Assembly: GCF_900142925.1 (NCBI RefSeq)
Contig: NZ_FRCN01000001.1
Span: 186,001-250,000, forward strand
Source: Chitinophaga sp. CF418
GTDB lineage: Bacteria; Bacteroidota; Bacteroidia; Chitinophagales; Chitinophagaceae
Direction of reading: 5' to 3'
DNA: 64,000 bases
The position numbers and the translations under genes are program-made. The notes under the pieces are model-generated. The model was not told where the DNA came from. It saw only the letters and a program-made list of their open reading frames with translations, and searched no databases. Below are positions 25,390 to 33,706 of the stretch, piece by piece. Positions within the stretch are counted from its first letter, which is position 1. Each line of letters begins with the position of its first letter.

Positions 25390-26033
25390 TGCCGGTATTT
25401 CAACTTAGCAATGATTTGATTTTCCCACCTGTTGACCTGGCGGAACCGGATGGACTGCTGGCCTATGGTGGGGATCTGTCGCCCGACAGATTACTGCTGG
25501 CTTACAGTGAAGGTATTTTCCCCTGGTATAATGAGCCACCCATCCTCTGGTGGTGCCCCGATCCAAGATTCGTATTATTTCCTGATGAACTGAAGATCTC
25601 CGCCAGCATGAAACAGGTGCTGAAGAAGGGCGTATTCACATTTACCATCAATAAGGATTTCCGCGGAGTGATCAGGGGATGTAAAGAGTCGCCCCGGCCC
25701 GGTCAGGATGGCACCTGGATCACACCGGAAGTGGAAAAAGCCTATACTACATTACATGAAGCCGGTTATGCACATTCCATAGAATGCTGGCAGCAGGATA
25801 AGTTGGTAGGCGGTTTCTACGGCATACAGCTTGGAGACTGTTTCTTTGGTGAGTCTATGTTTGCCCGCGTCAGCAATGCTTCTAAGGCGGCCTTTATCAC
25901 CTTTGTACAATATGCAAAGGAACAGGGACTGGAAATGATAGACTGCCAGGTTTATACTGGCCATCTGGCTTCACTGGGAGCAAGAATGATCGCCCGTGAG
26001 GACTTCCTCAGCATCATCAAAAAATCTCAATAA
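25389..26033 (+). CDS. aat: leucyl/phenylalanyl-tRNA--protein transferase
   Basis: 214 residues. Transfers Leu or Phe from aminoacyl-tRNA to proteins with N-terminal Lys or Arg, tagging them for ClpS-dependent degradation. The family signature near the N-terminus reads LLAYGGDLSPDRLLLAYSEGIFPW followed by WWCPDPRFVLFP. Later motifs include HSIECWQQDKLVGGFYGIQLGDCFFGESMF and CQVYTGHLASLGAR. Starts on the last base of the clpS stop codon. A bidirectional terminator follows at 26038-26066. Complete length for the family. Confidence 0.96.
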   Translation: MPVFQLSNDLIFPPVDLAEPDGLLAYGGDLSPDRLLLAYSEGIFPWYNEPPILWWCPDPRFVLFPDELKISASMKQVLKKGVFTFTINKDFRGVIRGCKESPRPGQDGTWITPEVEKAYTTLHEAGYAHSIECWQQDKLVGGFYGIQLGDCFFGESMFARVSNASKAAFITFVQYAKEQGLEMIDCQVYTGHLASLGARMIAREDFLSIIKKSQ

Positions 26034-26037
26034 AAAA

Positions 26038-26066
26038 ACTCCGCTCCATTATACACGAAGCGGAGT
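26038..26066. terminator. bidirectional terminator between aat and the 26089 gene
   Basis: Perfect 8-bp stem ACTCCGCT/AGCGGAGT (26038-26045 with 26059-26066). T-rich sequence follows on the plus strand and a run of T on the minus strand, between two convergent genes. Confidence 0.82.
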
Positions 26067-26088
26067 CCATTTTTATACCTGATCGTAC

Positions 26089-27009
26089 TTACTTTTTCTT
26101 GCTATAACTTCCTTCAAAGAAACAACGCACGCCCCTGTAAGCACCGCATCCTCCTATTTCCTTGATGCTCACCTTACCGGAAGCAAATTGGAAAGCAATA
26201 CCACAGGATGTTTCCTTGTCTTTGTATTCACCTTTATTAGCACCTGTGAAATGCCCTGTTCCGGACAATTCACCTTTACAACCTGTCTTATCTTTTGAGA
26301 AGGAGATAAAGAACAGGAATGATTTCGGATCTTCTCCGTCACGGATAGATACAATGCTGGTTTCGCCGGAAAGATAGTCGCCGGATAGTTTATGCTTTGC
26401 AGATAATGTATCAATCGGGTTAAAGATCTGACTCGCAGTAGCGTCTCCACTGGTGTTCGTCATGATCAGCGTTGTCTTTCCATCCTCTGCAACACCATAA
26501 AAGTCTTCCCTGATAGCCGTATGTCCCGGACTCAGTTCACTTTCATTAGTGATCTTGATGACCTGACGGGTATCTATGGAAAAATAATGCTGGTCTCTTT
26601 TGTCGTCCACCTTTGCAACAGTCAGCCGATCCAGGTAATGACCTTTTTTGTCAAGGAAGCATATGTAAGCCGTGTTTGTTGCTTTACCCGCTGCTTTTAC
26701 CACAAAGTAATTCACGGCAGCACCATCTATAACAGCCAGCGGGTAGAACCTGATAACGGTTCCTTCAGGAAAGTCAGATTTACCCAATGTATCTACCAGG
26801 AACTGTTTCATTAATTCCGGCGGGATAGCAGCAGAATCGGATGATTTCTCCCGTAAAGTTTCCGGGGTTAGCTTGTAGGGCAGTTTTCCCTGTGTAAATA
26901 AATGACGGAAATCTTCAAACGTAAAGGCATCTTTTCCTGAATTCTTCTTTTTTGATCCACAACCGGCCAGTAAACCGATAGTCAACAGCGCTAACACGAG
27001 CTTATTCAT
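26089..27009 (-). CDS. hypothetical lipoprotein
   Basis: 306 residues from the ATG at 27009; the frame is open further upstream, but this start yields a lipoprotein signal MNKLVLALLTIGLLAGCGS with Cys in the lipobox LAGC. The mature part has no family I recognise. It contains regularly spaced beta-type segments (VNYFVVKAAGKATNTAYICFLDKKGHYLD) and a C-terminal stretch of short strands with three paired-looking cysteines (SCGIAFQFASGKVSIKEIGGCG, VRCFFEGSY). Periplasmic or outer-membrane. Leftward, divergent from mntR with 138 bases between the starts, and convergent with aat. Confidence 0.72.
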   Translation of the reverse strand: MNKLVLALLTIGLLAGCGSKKKNSGKDAFTFEDFRHLFTQGKLPYKLTPETLREKSSDSAAIPPELMKQFLVDTLGKSDFPEGTVIRFYPLAVIDGAAVNYFVVKAAGKATNTAYICFLDKKGHYLDRLTVAKVDDKRDQHYFSIDTRQVIKITNESELSPGHTAIREDFYGVAEDGKTTLIMTNTSGDATASQIFNPIDTLSAKHKLSGDYLSGETSIVSIRDGEDPKSFLFFISFSKDKTGCKGELSGTGHFTGANKGEYKDKETSCGIAFQFASGKVSIKEIGGCGAYRGVRCFFEGSYSKKK

Positions 27010-27114
27010 GCGTATATGCTTGTTTATTATGGCCGAAAAGTTAGAGAAAAAAATGATATGATCAAAATAAGGGTACCGCCCGGACCGTTGCATTTGTAAT
27101 TCTCACACCTTTTA

Positions 27115-27130
27115 TTTAGATTTACCTAAA
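27115..27130. promoter_or_regulatory. candidate MntR/DtxR operator
   Basis: TTTAGATTTACCTAAA, a 16-base inverted repeat matching at six of eight pairs, 17 bases before the mntR ATG. It resembles the TTAGG-type half-sites bound by DtxR-family regulators, so mntR (and mntH by read-through) is probably autoregulated. Confidence 0.55.
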
Positions 27131-27147
27131 CTTTATTTTAAGGAATT

Positions 27148-27810
27148 ATGAATTTGTCGATTGCTGAGGAGAATTACATCAAGTCAATTTATAAACTGGA
27201 AGAAGAGGGACAGGAAGCGGTTTCGACCAACGCACTCGCCAGCGAACTGGACACCAAGCCTGCATCGGTTACCGATATGGCAAAAAAACTAAAGGAAAAG
27301 AAACTCATCGAATACGAAAAATACCAGGGGATCAACCTGACTGCGGACGGAAAAAAGGCGGCATTATCCATTATCCGCCGGCATCGCCTATGGGAATGCT
27401 TCCTGGTAGATAAATTAGCATTCAGCTGGGAGGAGGTACATGAGCTGGCGGAAGAGCTGGAGCATGTACGCAGTGAAAAGATGACCAACCGCCTCAGCGA
27501 GTTCCTGGGTAACCCACAGATAGATCCTCATGGCGATCCTATTCCTGACGCCCAGGGTAAAATGGGCAAGCCCCGCGCACATACACCTTTGCATAAAACC
27601 AAGGCTAAAAGACTGGAAGTAGTGGCCGTTTCTGACAAGTCGACCGCGCTACTGGAATTCCTGAATGCCAAAGGTATCCGTTTAGGGACACAACTGGATG
27701 TAATAGAACGGTATGAGTTTGACAACTCTATCGAACTGAAGATCCGTAATCAGCCTGCCTTTACCATCAGTGAGCAGGTGTCAAAAAATATAATGGTCAA
27801 ACCGATATAA
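27148..27810 (+). CDS. mntR: MntR/DtxR family metal-dependent repressor
   Basis: 220 residues. An N-terminal winged helix (SIAEENYIKSIYKLEEEGQ ... STNALASELDTKPASVTDMAKKLKEKKLI) is followed by the metal-binding dimerisation domain (RRHRLWECFLVDKLAFSWEEVHELAEELEHV, with the E, C, H, E and H typical of metal sites). A C-terminal FeoA/SH3-like domain (about 150-220) closes it. It should repress metal uptake when Mn2+ or Fe2+ is plentiful. The mntH gene follows 108 bases downstream on the same strand without a terminator, which makes Mn2+ the likely signal. A candidate operator lies directly upstream. Confidence 0.9.
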   Translation: MNLSIAEENYIKSIYKLEEEGQEAVSTNALASELDTKPASVTDMAKKLKEKKLIEYEKYQGINLTADGKKAALSIIRRHRLWECFLVDKLAFSWEEVHELAEELEHVRSEKMTNRLSEFLGNPQIDPHGDPIPDAQGKMGKPRAHTPLHKTKAKRLEVVAVSDKSTALLEFLNAKGIRLGTQLDVIERYEFDNSIELKIRNQPAFTISEQVSKNIMVKPI

Positions 27811-27918
27811 GCAGTCGGCAGACAATACATCCGGTTCATTAACACGCATACAGGTCACTCCTGACACATTGTACAAGGGACAACCGGCAGAGGTCTGCGA
27901 CTGCATAACAGCTAACAT

Positions 27919-29796
27919 ATGAATCATCAGCACACATCGTTAGGCGAAGTTCATCAAAGTGTAGACACTACTGTGCCCAGCACGAGCCGCTGGCGCAAAC
28001 TACTGGCATTTTTCGGTCCTGCATACCTCGTCAGCGTCGGATATATGGACCCCGGCAACTGGGCCACAGACCTGGCAGGCGGAAGCCAATATGGTTATAA
28101 ATTGTTGTGGGTGCTCTTAATGAGTAACCTCATGGCGCTGCTGCTGCAATCGCTGAGCGCCCGTCTCGGTATCGTACGCGGAAGGGACCTGGCGCAGGCC
28201 AACCGCGAAACCTATCCCGCCGGCGTCAATTTCATTTTATACATACTGGCCGAAGTGGCCATTGCAGCCACAGACCTGGCAGAAGTGCTGGGTATGGCCA
28301 TCGGTATACAACTGCTCACGGGCCTACCCCTGCAATGGGGTGTGAGCATCACCGTGCTGGACACCTTCCTGCTGCTGATCTTGCAACGTTATGGTATCCG
28401 GAAGATGGAAGCCTTTATTATTACCCTGGTAGCTATAGTAGGCGCCTCCTTCCTGGTGGAACTGGTGATGGCCAAACCAGTGATGGGTGAAGTAGTGACA
28501 GGTTTTGTACCTACCATCCCCGATAATGCTGCGTTATATATTGCAATCGGTATCATAGGGGCTACCGTTATGCCGCATAACCTTTACCTGCACTCAGCGC
28601 TGGTACAGACCCGTAAGATCAAGCGTGATGAAAAGGGCATCCGGCAGGCGCTGAAGCTTAACTTTATAGACAGTGCCGTGGCGCTGAACCTGGCCTTCTT
28701 TGTGAATGCGGCCATCCTGATACTGGCGGCGACTGTATTCTTCAAAACCGGCCGGACAGACGTTGCCGAGATCCAGGATGCACATCAGCTGCTGGAAGGC
28801 TTGTTAGGTAACAAATGGGCCCCTACCCTCTTTGCGATCGCGCTGATTGCCGCCGGGCAGAGCTCCACCGTAACGGGTACACTGGCAGGACAGATCGTGA
28901 TGGAAGGTTATCTGCGGCTGCGTATCAATCCCTGGCTGCGCCGCCTTCTTACACGATTGCTGGCTATCATTCCGGCTTTGTTTGTGATCCTGATCGCCGG
29001 TCCGGAGAAAGTGGGTGAACTGCTGGTATTCAGCCAGGTGCTATTAAGTTTACAACTGGGCTTTGCCATTATCCCCCTTATACATTTTGTGAGCGATAAA
29101 AAGACCATGGGCAGTTATGCTGTTGGTCCGCTGGTAAAAGTGATCAGCTGGGTCATCACCGCTTTGCTGGTTTACCTCAACACCCGCATGGTGTATACAG
29201 AAGCGGCAAAGTATATCAGCAACAATGGCAACATCTGGATAGATATACTGATCATTGCTGCAGGCCTGGGTTTCCTGGCGCTTATTGCTATTACGATAGC
29301 TTATCCGCTTATCAGCCGTTATCAACAGAAAGCATCTGCACGCATTCATACCACGCCTGACTTCTCACTGGGAGATATTCAGCCGCCGGTATATAATCGT
29401 ATCGCACTGGCGCTGGACTTCAGCAGGGACGATGAAAGGATCATCTCCAATGCATTGGCGCATGGAAATCCGATGACGGAATACCTGCTTATACATGTTG
29501 TTGAAAGCGCCTCTGCGAGATACCTTGGAAGAGAGTCTGACGACTTTGAAACGAGGAAAGACAAAGAGCAGATGCAGGCTTACATCTCCTTACTACATGC
29601 AAGGAATATCAGGGCTAAAGGCTTACTGGGCTACCGGCATCGTGCGGAAGAAATTGTGAGGATCGTGAAGGAAGAAGAAGCTGATTTCCTGGTGCTGGGC
29701 GGCCATGGACATACCGGTATTAAAGACTGGATCTATGGGGAAACGACCAACCAGGTGAGACATAAAGTACGCATACCAGTATTGGTTGTACAATAA
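27919..29796 (+). CDS. mntH: Nramp-type Mn2+/H+ symporter MntH fused to a Usp domain
   Basis: 625 residues, about 200 more than a usual MntH. Residues about 25-450 are the Nramp transporter with about 11 membrane helices. The metal-site motifs are DPGNW (helix 1; Asp and Asn ligands) and VMPHNLYLHSALVQTR (helix 6; Met ligand). Residues about 490-625 form a universal stress protein domain ending GGHGHTGIKDWIYGETT...VRIPVLVV, which keeps the G-x2-G-x9-G nucleotide-binding spacing. The transporter imports Mn2+ (possibly Fe2+) with protons across the inner membrane; the tail may tie uptake to ATP or stress signals (inference). Downstream of mntR. Confidence 0.93.
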   Translation: MNHQHTSLGEVHQSVDTTVPSTSRWRKLLAFFGPAYLVSVGYMDPGNWATDLAGGSQYGYKLLWVLLMSNLMALLLQSLSARLGIVRGRDLAQANRETYPAGVNFILYILAEVAIAATDLAEVLGMAIGIQLLTGLPLQWGVSITVLDTFLLLILQRYGIRKMEAFIITLVAIVGASFLVELVMAKPVMGEVVTGFVPTIPDNAALYIAIGIIGATVMPHNLYLHSALVQTRKIKRDEKGIRQALKLNFIDSAVALNLAFFVNAAILILAATVFFKTGRTDVAEIQDAHQLLEGLLGNKWAPTLFAIALIAAGQSSTVTGTLAGQIVMEGYLRLRINPWLRRLLTRLLAIIPALFVILIAGPEKVGELLVFSQVLLSLQLGFAIIPLIHFVSDKKTMGSYAVGPLVKVISWVITALLVYLNTRMVYTEAAKYISNNGNIWIDILIIAAGLGFLALIAITIAYPLISRYQQKASARIHTTPDFSLGDIQPPVYNRIALALDFSRDDERIISNALAHGNPMTEYLLIHVVESASARYLGRESDDFETRKDKEQMQAYISLLHARNIRAKGLLGYRHRAEEIVRIVKEEEADFLVLGGHGHTGIKDWIYGETTNQVRHKVRIPVLVVQ

Positions 29797-29804
29797 AAAA
29801 GAAA

Positions 29805-29829
29805 GGGAAAGATGACAAGCATCTCTCCC
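29805..29829 (-). terminator. terminator between mntH and the LytTR gene
   Basis: GGGAAAGATG (29805-29814) pairs with CATCTCTCCC (29820-29829) with one mismatch. On the minus strand a T-rich run follows, so it mainly serves the leftward LytTR operon. Confidence 0.65.
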
Positions 29830-29855
29830 TCTTCTCCTGAAAAAAGCAATATATC

Positions 29856-30596
29856 TTATAATCCCAGCGCTGCTTTCAGCCTTGGATATCCTGTCTTGCT
29901 TACCGGTACTTTAGCGCCGGTCTTTAAAATGGCCAGGTGGTTTTCCTTTTCATAAGGTTCAATACGCGTCACCTGGTTGATGTTCAGCATATAGGAACGG
30001 TGTACACGCGCAAACTGTTGCGGGTCCAGCGATTTCTCGAAGAACTGCATAGTTTTGTTCTTCAGGAAAGTTCCTTCCGGTGTCACTATTTTTACATAAT
30101 CATCCGCAGCTTCCAGGTAGTGGATATCCTGCACCGGAATGATCTTGATCTTACCACTGATCTTCACCACTACCCTATTGCTCTGTAATGGTGATGTAGC
30201 CGCAGTTTCCAGCACAGCTGCCGTTTGCTGCAGTTCATCGGCTGCACGGCGGTCCAGCCATTTCTGTACTGCTTTATCAAAGCGTTCTTTTGAAAATGGT
30301 TTCAGCAGATAGTCTATGGCATTCACTTCGAAAGCGCGGATAGCGTGTTCCTCGAATGCGGTAGTGAATATAACAGCAGGCAGTTCTTCCACCAGTTCCA
30401 GCATTTCAAAGCCATTAATTTTAGGCATCTGTACATCAAGGAAGATAATATCCGGCTGTTGCTGCTGTATGGCCTTCAACCCTTCAAATCCATCTCCACA
30501 TTCCTGCATCAGTTGTACCTGCGGAAAGGACTGCAGGTATTCCTTCACTATCTCACGCGCCAGGGGCTCATCATCAATTATTACTGCTTTTATCAT
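29856..30596 (-). CDS. LytTR family response regulator
   Basis: 246 residues. Receiver domain (1-115) with acidic D8-D9, phosphoacceptor D54 in IIFLDVQMP and the switch Lys in LLKPF. The C-terminal LytTR DNA-binding domain (about 145-246) shows ISGKIKIIPVQDIHYLEAADDYVKI and FARVHRSYMLNINQV. It overlaps the upstream sensor kinase gene by 23 bases, a cognate pair. It is the last gene of the leftward unit that starts with the LiaF-like protein. Confidence 0.93.
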   Translation of the reverse strand: MIKAVIIDDEPLAREIVKEYLQSFPQVQLMQECGDGFEGLKAIQQQQPDIIFLDVQMPKINGFEMLELVEELPAVIFTTAFEEHAIRAFEVNAIDYLLKPFSKERFDKAVQKWLDRRAADELQQTAAVLETAATSPLQSNRVVVKISGKIKIIPVQDIHYLEAADDYVKIVTPEGTFLKNKTMQFFEKSLDPQQFARVHRSYMLNINQVTRIEPYEKENHLAILKTGAKVPVSKTGYPRLKAALGL

Positions 30597-31632
30597 ATAG
30601 TTGTGGCACTTTAATCAGGGTAGTAAAAATGTTTCCGTTTGCTTTTACTTCCAGCAGGTCTTTTCTGCCAAATAACAGATAGAGCCGCCGTTCGATAGAT
30701 GAGAGTCCGAATCCTGTACCGGCGTGTGTTTGCAGTTCAGGATCAAAAGGGTTCTTCACCTGTATATAGAGCATGTCATCTGTCTGCCATGCTGCAATTG
30801 AAATTGTAATAGATTCTGTTGTATCGTATAGTCCGTACTTGATGGCATTCTCCACGACGGGCTGCAGGAGCATCGGCGGGAGCATTAAACGTACCGTATT
30901 ATCATCCGCAGTAATTTCTGTAGATAAACGGTGACCAAAACGCACTTTTTCAATATCAAGATATAACTGCAGATACTGTAATTCCTCCGGCAGAAAGATC
31001 CATTGCTGGTCTTCGCGTTTGAGCGTACCCCGCAGAAAATCGCTCAGCTTCAGCACCATTTCCCTTGCCTGCTGCGGACGTAAAGCGATCAACGCATTGA
31101 TAGAGTTCAGGCTGTTAAACAGGAAGTGCGGTTGCAGCTGTTGTCTCAGTTTATACAATTCCGCTTCTCTTGCCATCCGCTCTGTAGCTTCTTTACGTGC
31201 CAGCTCTTCCCGCTGGTCTTCCATACCGTACCACATCACGTTTTTGAAACCCAGCGCGGTGATCACCAGCCAGCCTATGATAAAGCGTATGGGGATCGCG
31301 GTGATCATCCAGGTCTGATAATAAGTTGCTGAATCAAAAATATGATACAGGATACAGTAGCTGAATGTTTCCCATACGATGGTAAGTCCTGTGCAGTAGA
31401 CCAGCAGGAAAAGGTACTTCGCTTTTGCAGGCCGGTAGTGCGACATACTGAAACAAACAGCTACGCCTGTCACCGCCAGCAACACATTGTGCACCACGCT
31501 GTCTGTCCATGCTATACTGTCGCTGATGTTAAACCAGCATATCAACAGGTAGGCATGCAGGATGGTAAACACATAGGTTGCTCCTATTAAAGCCCATCTG
31601 AAAGATTTGTTTGCCAGTAGTGGATTTGCCAA
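30574..31632 (-). CDS. LytS-type sensor histidine kinase
   Basis: 352 residues. Four membrane helices make up the first 150 residues (WALIGATYVFTILHAYLLICWF; VVHNVLLAVTGVAVCFSM; YLFLLVYCTGLTIVWETF; WMITAIPIRFIIGWLVITAL). The His_kinase domain follows, with the phosphoacceptor in LRQQLQPHFLFNSLNSINALI, and then an HATPase domain (PPMLLQPVVENAIKYGL; GTGFGLSSIERRL). No extracytoplasmic sensor domain of note, so it probably senses through its membrane helices or a partner. Overlaps the LytTR regulator by 23 bases. Confidence 0.92.
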   Translation of the reverse strand: MANPLLANKSFRWALIGATYVFTILHAYLLICWFNISDSIAWTDSVVHNVLLAVTGVAVCFSMSHYRPAKAKYLFLLVYCTGLTIVWETFSYCILYHIFDSATYYQTWMITAIPIRFIIGWLVITALGFKNVMWYGMEDQREELARKEATERMAREAELYKLRQQLQPHFLFNSLNSINALIALRPQQAREMVLKLSDFLRGTLKREDQQWIFLPEELQYLQLYLDIEKVRFGHRLSTEITADDNTVRLMLPPMLLQPVVENAIKYGLYDTTESITISIAAWQTDDMLYIQVKNPFDPELQTHAGTGFGLSSIERRLYLLFGRKDLLEVKANGNIFTTLIKVPQLYDKSSNN

Positions 31633-31656
31633 AGACTCGGAATAAAGTTTAAATAA

Positions 31657-32010
31657 TTAAGCGTGAACGTCCAGCAGGTGCTGTCCTTTCAGGTGATTCG
31701 CTTTTACCTGCATCCAGGAAATATATGCCTTGGCATCTCCTGGTTCTTCAATACGGGAATAGAGTTCCATACCATCCCCCAGGTTGTCCAGTACATTCAC
31801 TTCCGGTACGCTGATAAAGCGCCATTCTACCAGTTCCTGTCTTTGATTCCTGAAGGCATATTGTTCATGTACTCCTATTTCGCTTGCACGTTTCCAGGCT
31901 TCATCACGTGTATTTGCACTAATCAGTCGTAATTGTTCGTCAAACTGTGGATTATGGTCTCCTGTTCCGGTGATGATCTGGTAAACGATCTTGGCTACAA
32001 ACCATTGCAT
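31657..32010 (-). CDS. DUF4288 domain protein
   Basis: 117 residues, soluble, no signal. Matches the DUF4288 family as I know it: WFVAKIVYQI near the N-terminus, LRLISANTRDEAWKRASEIG in the middle and a conserved VEWRFISVPEVN near the end. Function unknown. It lies between the LiaF-like protein (34-base gap) and the LytS kinase (24-base gap) in one direction, so it may take part in this signalling unit. Confidence 0.8.
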   Translation of the reverse strand: MQWFVAKIVYQIITGTGDHNPQFDEQLRLISANTRDEAWKRASEIGVHEQYAFRNQRQELVEWRFISVPEVNVLDNLGDGMELYSRIEEPGDAKAYISWMQVKANHLKGQHLLDVHA

Positions 32011-32044
32011 AAAATATGATTATTAGAGGATGAAATAAAGTTAA

Positions 32045-32815
32045 TCAGATATAGTTTTTAATCTCAATTCCGCCGAAGATGCAGATGCCTTTGATCACGA
32101 AGATCTTGTCGGAATTGTTGGCCAGCAGTTCTACAGGGCGTTTGTCTTCCACACCGCCCATGATAGTCTGCAATTCCAGGCGTACATCCCAATTGGCAGG
32201 AACGATCAGTTCAATACCGCCGAAAATGCAGGTGGCATCAAATTCAATACGGTCCTGGAAGTCGGCCTGTATCATGTTAAAGTCAGCGCCCCCGAAAATG
32301 GCTACGACCTTCCCACCCTTGAATTGTTTGGATACGACTACCCTGTTCTCGCCGCTGAAAATAACGGAGGAGTCAATATAATCTTCTCCACTGGTAGTGG
32401 GAGGCAGTACCCGCCGGTCCTTCATAGTAGATTCCTGTCTTTTCCCGAAGATCAGCGCGAGGCCGACCACCGTGAATACGGCTGGCCATATAAAACGGGT
32501 GATATCGTATGAGAGATACACATATTCTTTTATCATAAAAATGGTGCCTACGAGTATCATGATCAAACCGCCCCAGTTCTTGAAATTGCTCATTACCAGA
32601 GCAACGACGCCTATGGTAATCAGTAATGTCTGCCAGGAAAATACCCACTCAGGGACATTTGGATCAAGGGTTCTTACAAAGAGGAAAATACCGATCAGTA
32701 AAAAGATGATGCCTTTGCCGAATTTATAGCCTTCATTTCTCTCAGCTCTTCTCTGCTGTCTTCCGGCTCTCCTTTCCGCCCGTCTTTCGTCTTTCGTATA
32801 TTCTTGGTTATCCAT
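32045..32815 (-). CDS. LiaF-like membrane protein (DUF5668 plus LiaF C-terminal domain)
   Basis: 256 residues. A basic N-terminus (KDERRAERRAGRQQRRAER) precedes four hydrophobic helices (GIIFLLIGIFLFV; VFSWQTLLITIGVVALVM; GLIMILVGTIFMI; FIWPAVFTVVGLALIFG). From about residue 150 comes the beta-helical LiaF-type domain with repeated strands (NRVVVSKQFKGGKVVAIFGGADFNM; ATCIFGGIELIVPANWDV; ICIFGGIEIKNYI). In Firmicutes LiaF restrains a cell-envelope-stress kinase; here a LytS-LytTR pair sits downstream, suggesting a comparable role. A TAAGTTTG -7 box (32838-32845) starts the operon. Confidence 0.86.
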   Translation of the reverse strand: MDNQEYTKDERRAERRAGRQQRRAERNEGYKFGKGIIFLLIGIFLFVRTLDPNVPEWVFSWQTLLITIGVVALVMSNFKNWGGLIMILVGTIFMIKEYVYLSYDITRFIWPAVFTVVGLALIFGKRQESTMKDRRVLPPTTSGEDYIDSSVIFSGENRVVVSKQFKGGKVVAIFGGADFNMIQADFQDRIEFDATCIFGGIELIVPANWDVRLELQTIMGGVEDKRPVELLANNSDKIFVIKGICIFGGIEIKNYI

Positions 32816-32837
32816 ATGATATTTAACATTTACGGTA

Positions 32838-32845
32838 CAAACTTA
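32838..32845 (-). promoter_or_regulatory. -7 box TAAGTTTG of the LiaF-like/LytS/LytTR operon
   Basis: Exact TAnnTTTG match on the minus strand, 22 bases before the ATG at 32815. Confidence 0.58.
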
Positions 32846-32931
32846 GGAAGAGCCTGCGGGTTATGAAAGCCTATTTAGGCTAACAGGTTCCTCATTCCCG
32901 GTAAAGGGCATGAAAAAGGCGGTAAAAATGA

Positions 32932-33639
32932 TCATTGCAGGATGGCCTCCATTATACCGGCTAATTTACCGGCCCAGATGGCCATTTCCTTGCCGGAGTA
33001 ATGCAGGCCGTCGCTGGCCACCAGGCTGGGATCTCCGGCGGCTTCCCGGCTGTCGGGGGTAATATCAAGGTAGTGCACCCGGAGTTTCTTTGCAATGGTC
33101 TTATTGGCGGCGTTAAAAGCATCTATTTCATCGCCGATCTGTTGCCTGTCGCGGCCTTCAGCAAAAGGAACGACTCCCCAGTCCGGAATGGACAGGACCA
33201 CCACCCTGTCGGAGTGCCCACCGGCAAACTGGATGGCCTGTTTCAGCAGGCGGGTAAATTCGGTCTTGTATTCTGCTATACTGCGGCCACGGTATTGGTT
33301 GTTCACCCCAATGAGCAGGGTCACGACACTGAAGGTATCGGTAATAGCGGCCTCGTTGACAGCTGCTTCCAGTTCATCGGTTGTCCATCCCGTTTTGGCA
33401 ATAATGCGGGGAGGGGCGATGGTAATACCTTTTGCAGCCAGCAGTCTGGCTGTCTGTACGGGGAAACGGTGCTCTTCCGGCACACTTTCTCCGATTGTAT
33501 AACTATCTCCCAGGGCCAGATAGGTAAAATTGCTGACAGCAGTGTCCTGGGCGGTGTGAATAACCGGTATCATAGGGATCTCTTCTTTTTTTGCAGTTAA
33601 AAATAAGAAAAAGACCATAGAACATATATAGTGGCCCAT
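32932..33639 (-). CDS. SGNH/GDSL-family hydrolase
   Basis: 235 residues from the ATG at 33639, which gives a short signal-like N-terminus (MGHYICSMVFFLFLTAKK); the frame is open to 33735 but that would overlap the icd start. Block I is YLALGDSYTIGE with the nucleophile Ser, block III is LLIGVNNQYRG, and block V is SDGLHYSGKE with the catalytic Asp and His. Likely an exported lipase/esterase or deacetylase acting on a polysaccharide or ester. Divergent from icd. Confidence 0.86.
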   Translation of the reverse strand: MGHYICSMVFFLFLTAKKEEIPMIPVIHTAQDTAVSNFTYLALGDSYTIGESVPEEHRFPVQTARLLAAKGITIAPPRIIAKTGWTTDELEAAVNEAAITDTFSVVTLLIGVNNQYRGRSIAEYKTEFTRLLKQAIQFAGGHSDRVVVLSIPDWGVVPFAEGRDRQQIGDEIDAFNAANKTIAKKLRVHYLDITPDSREAAGDPSLVASDGLHYSGKEMAIWAGKLAGIMEAILQ

Positions 33640-33656
33640 AAGATGTGTGGATTCCG

Positions 33657-33664
33657 TACCTTTG
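33657..33664 (+). promoter_or_regulatory. -7 box TACCTTTG for icd
   Basis: Exact TAnnTTTG match, 42 bases before the icd ATG at 33707. Confidence 0.6.
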
Positions 33665-33706
33665 CGCTCGTTAATTAAATTACGAAACTCGTAAAGAAAC
33701 TGTTTT

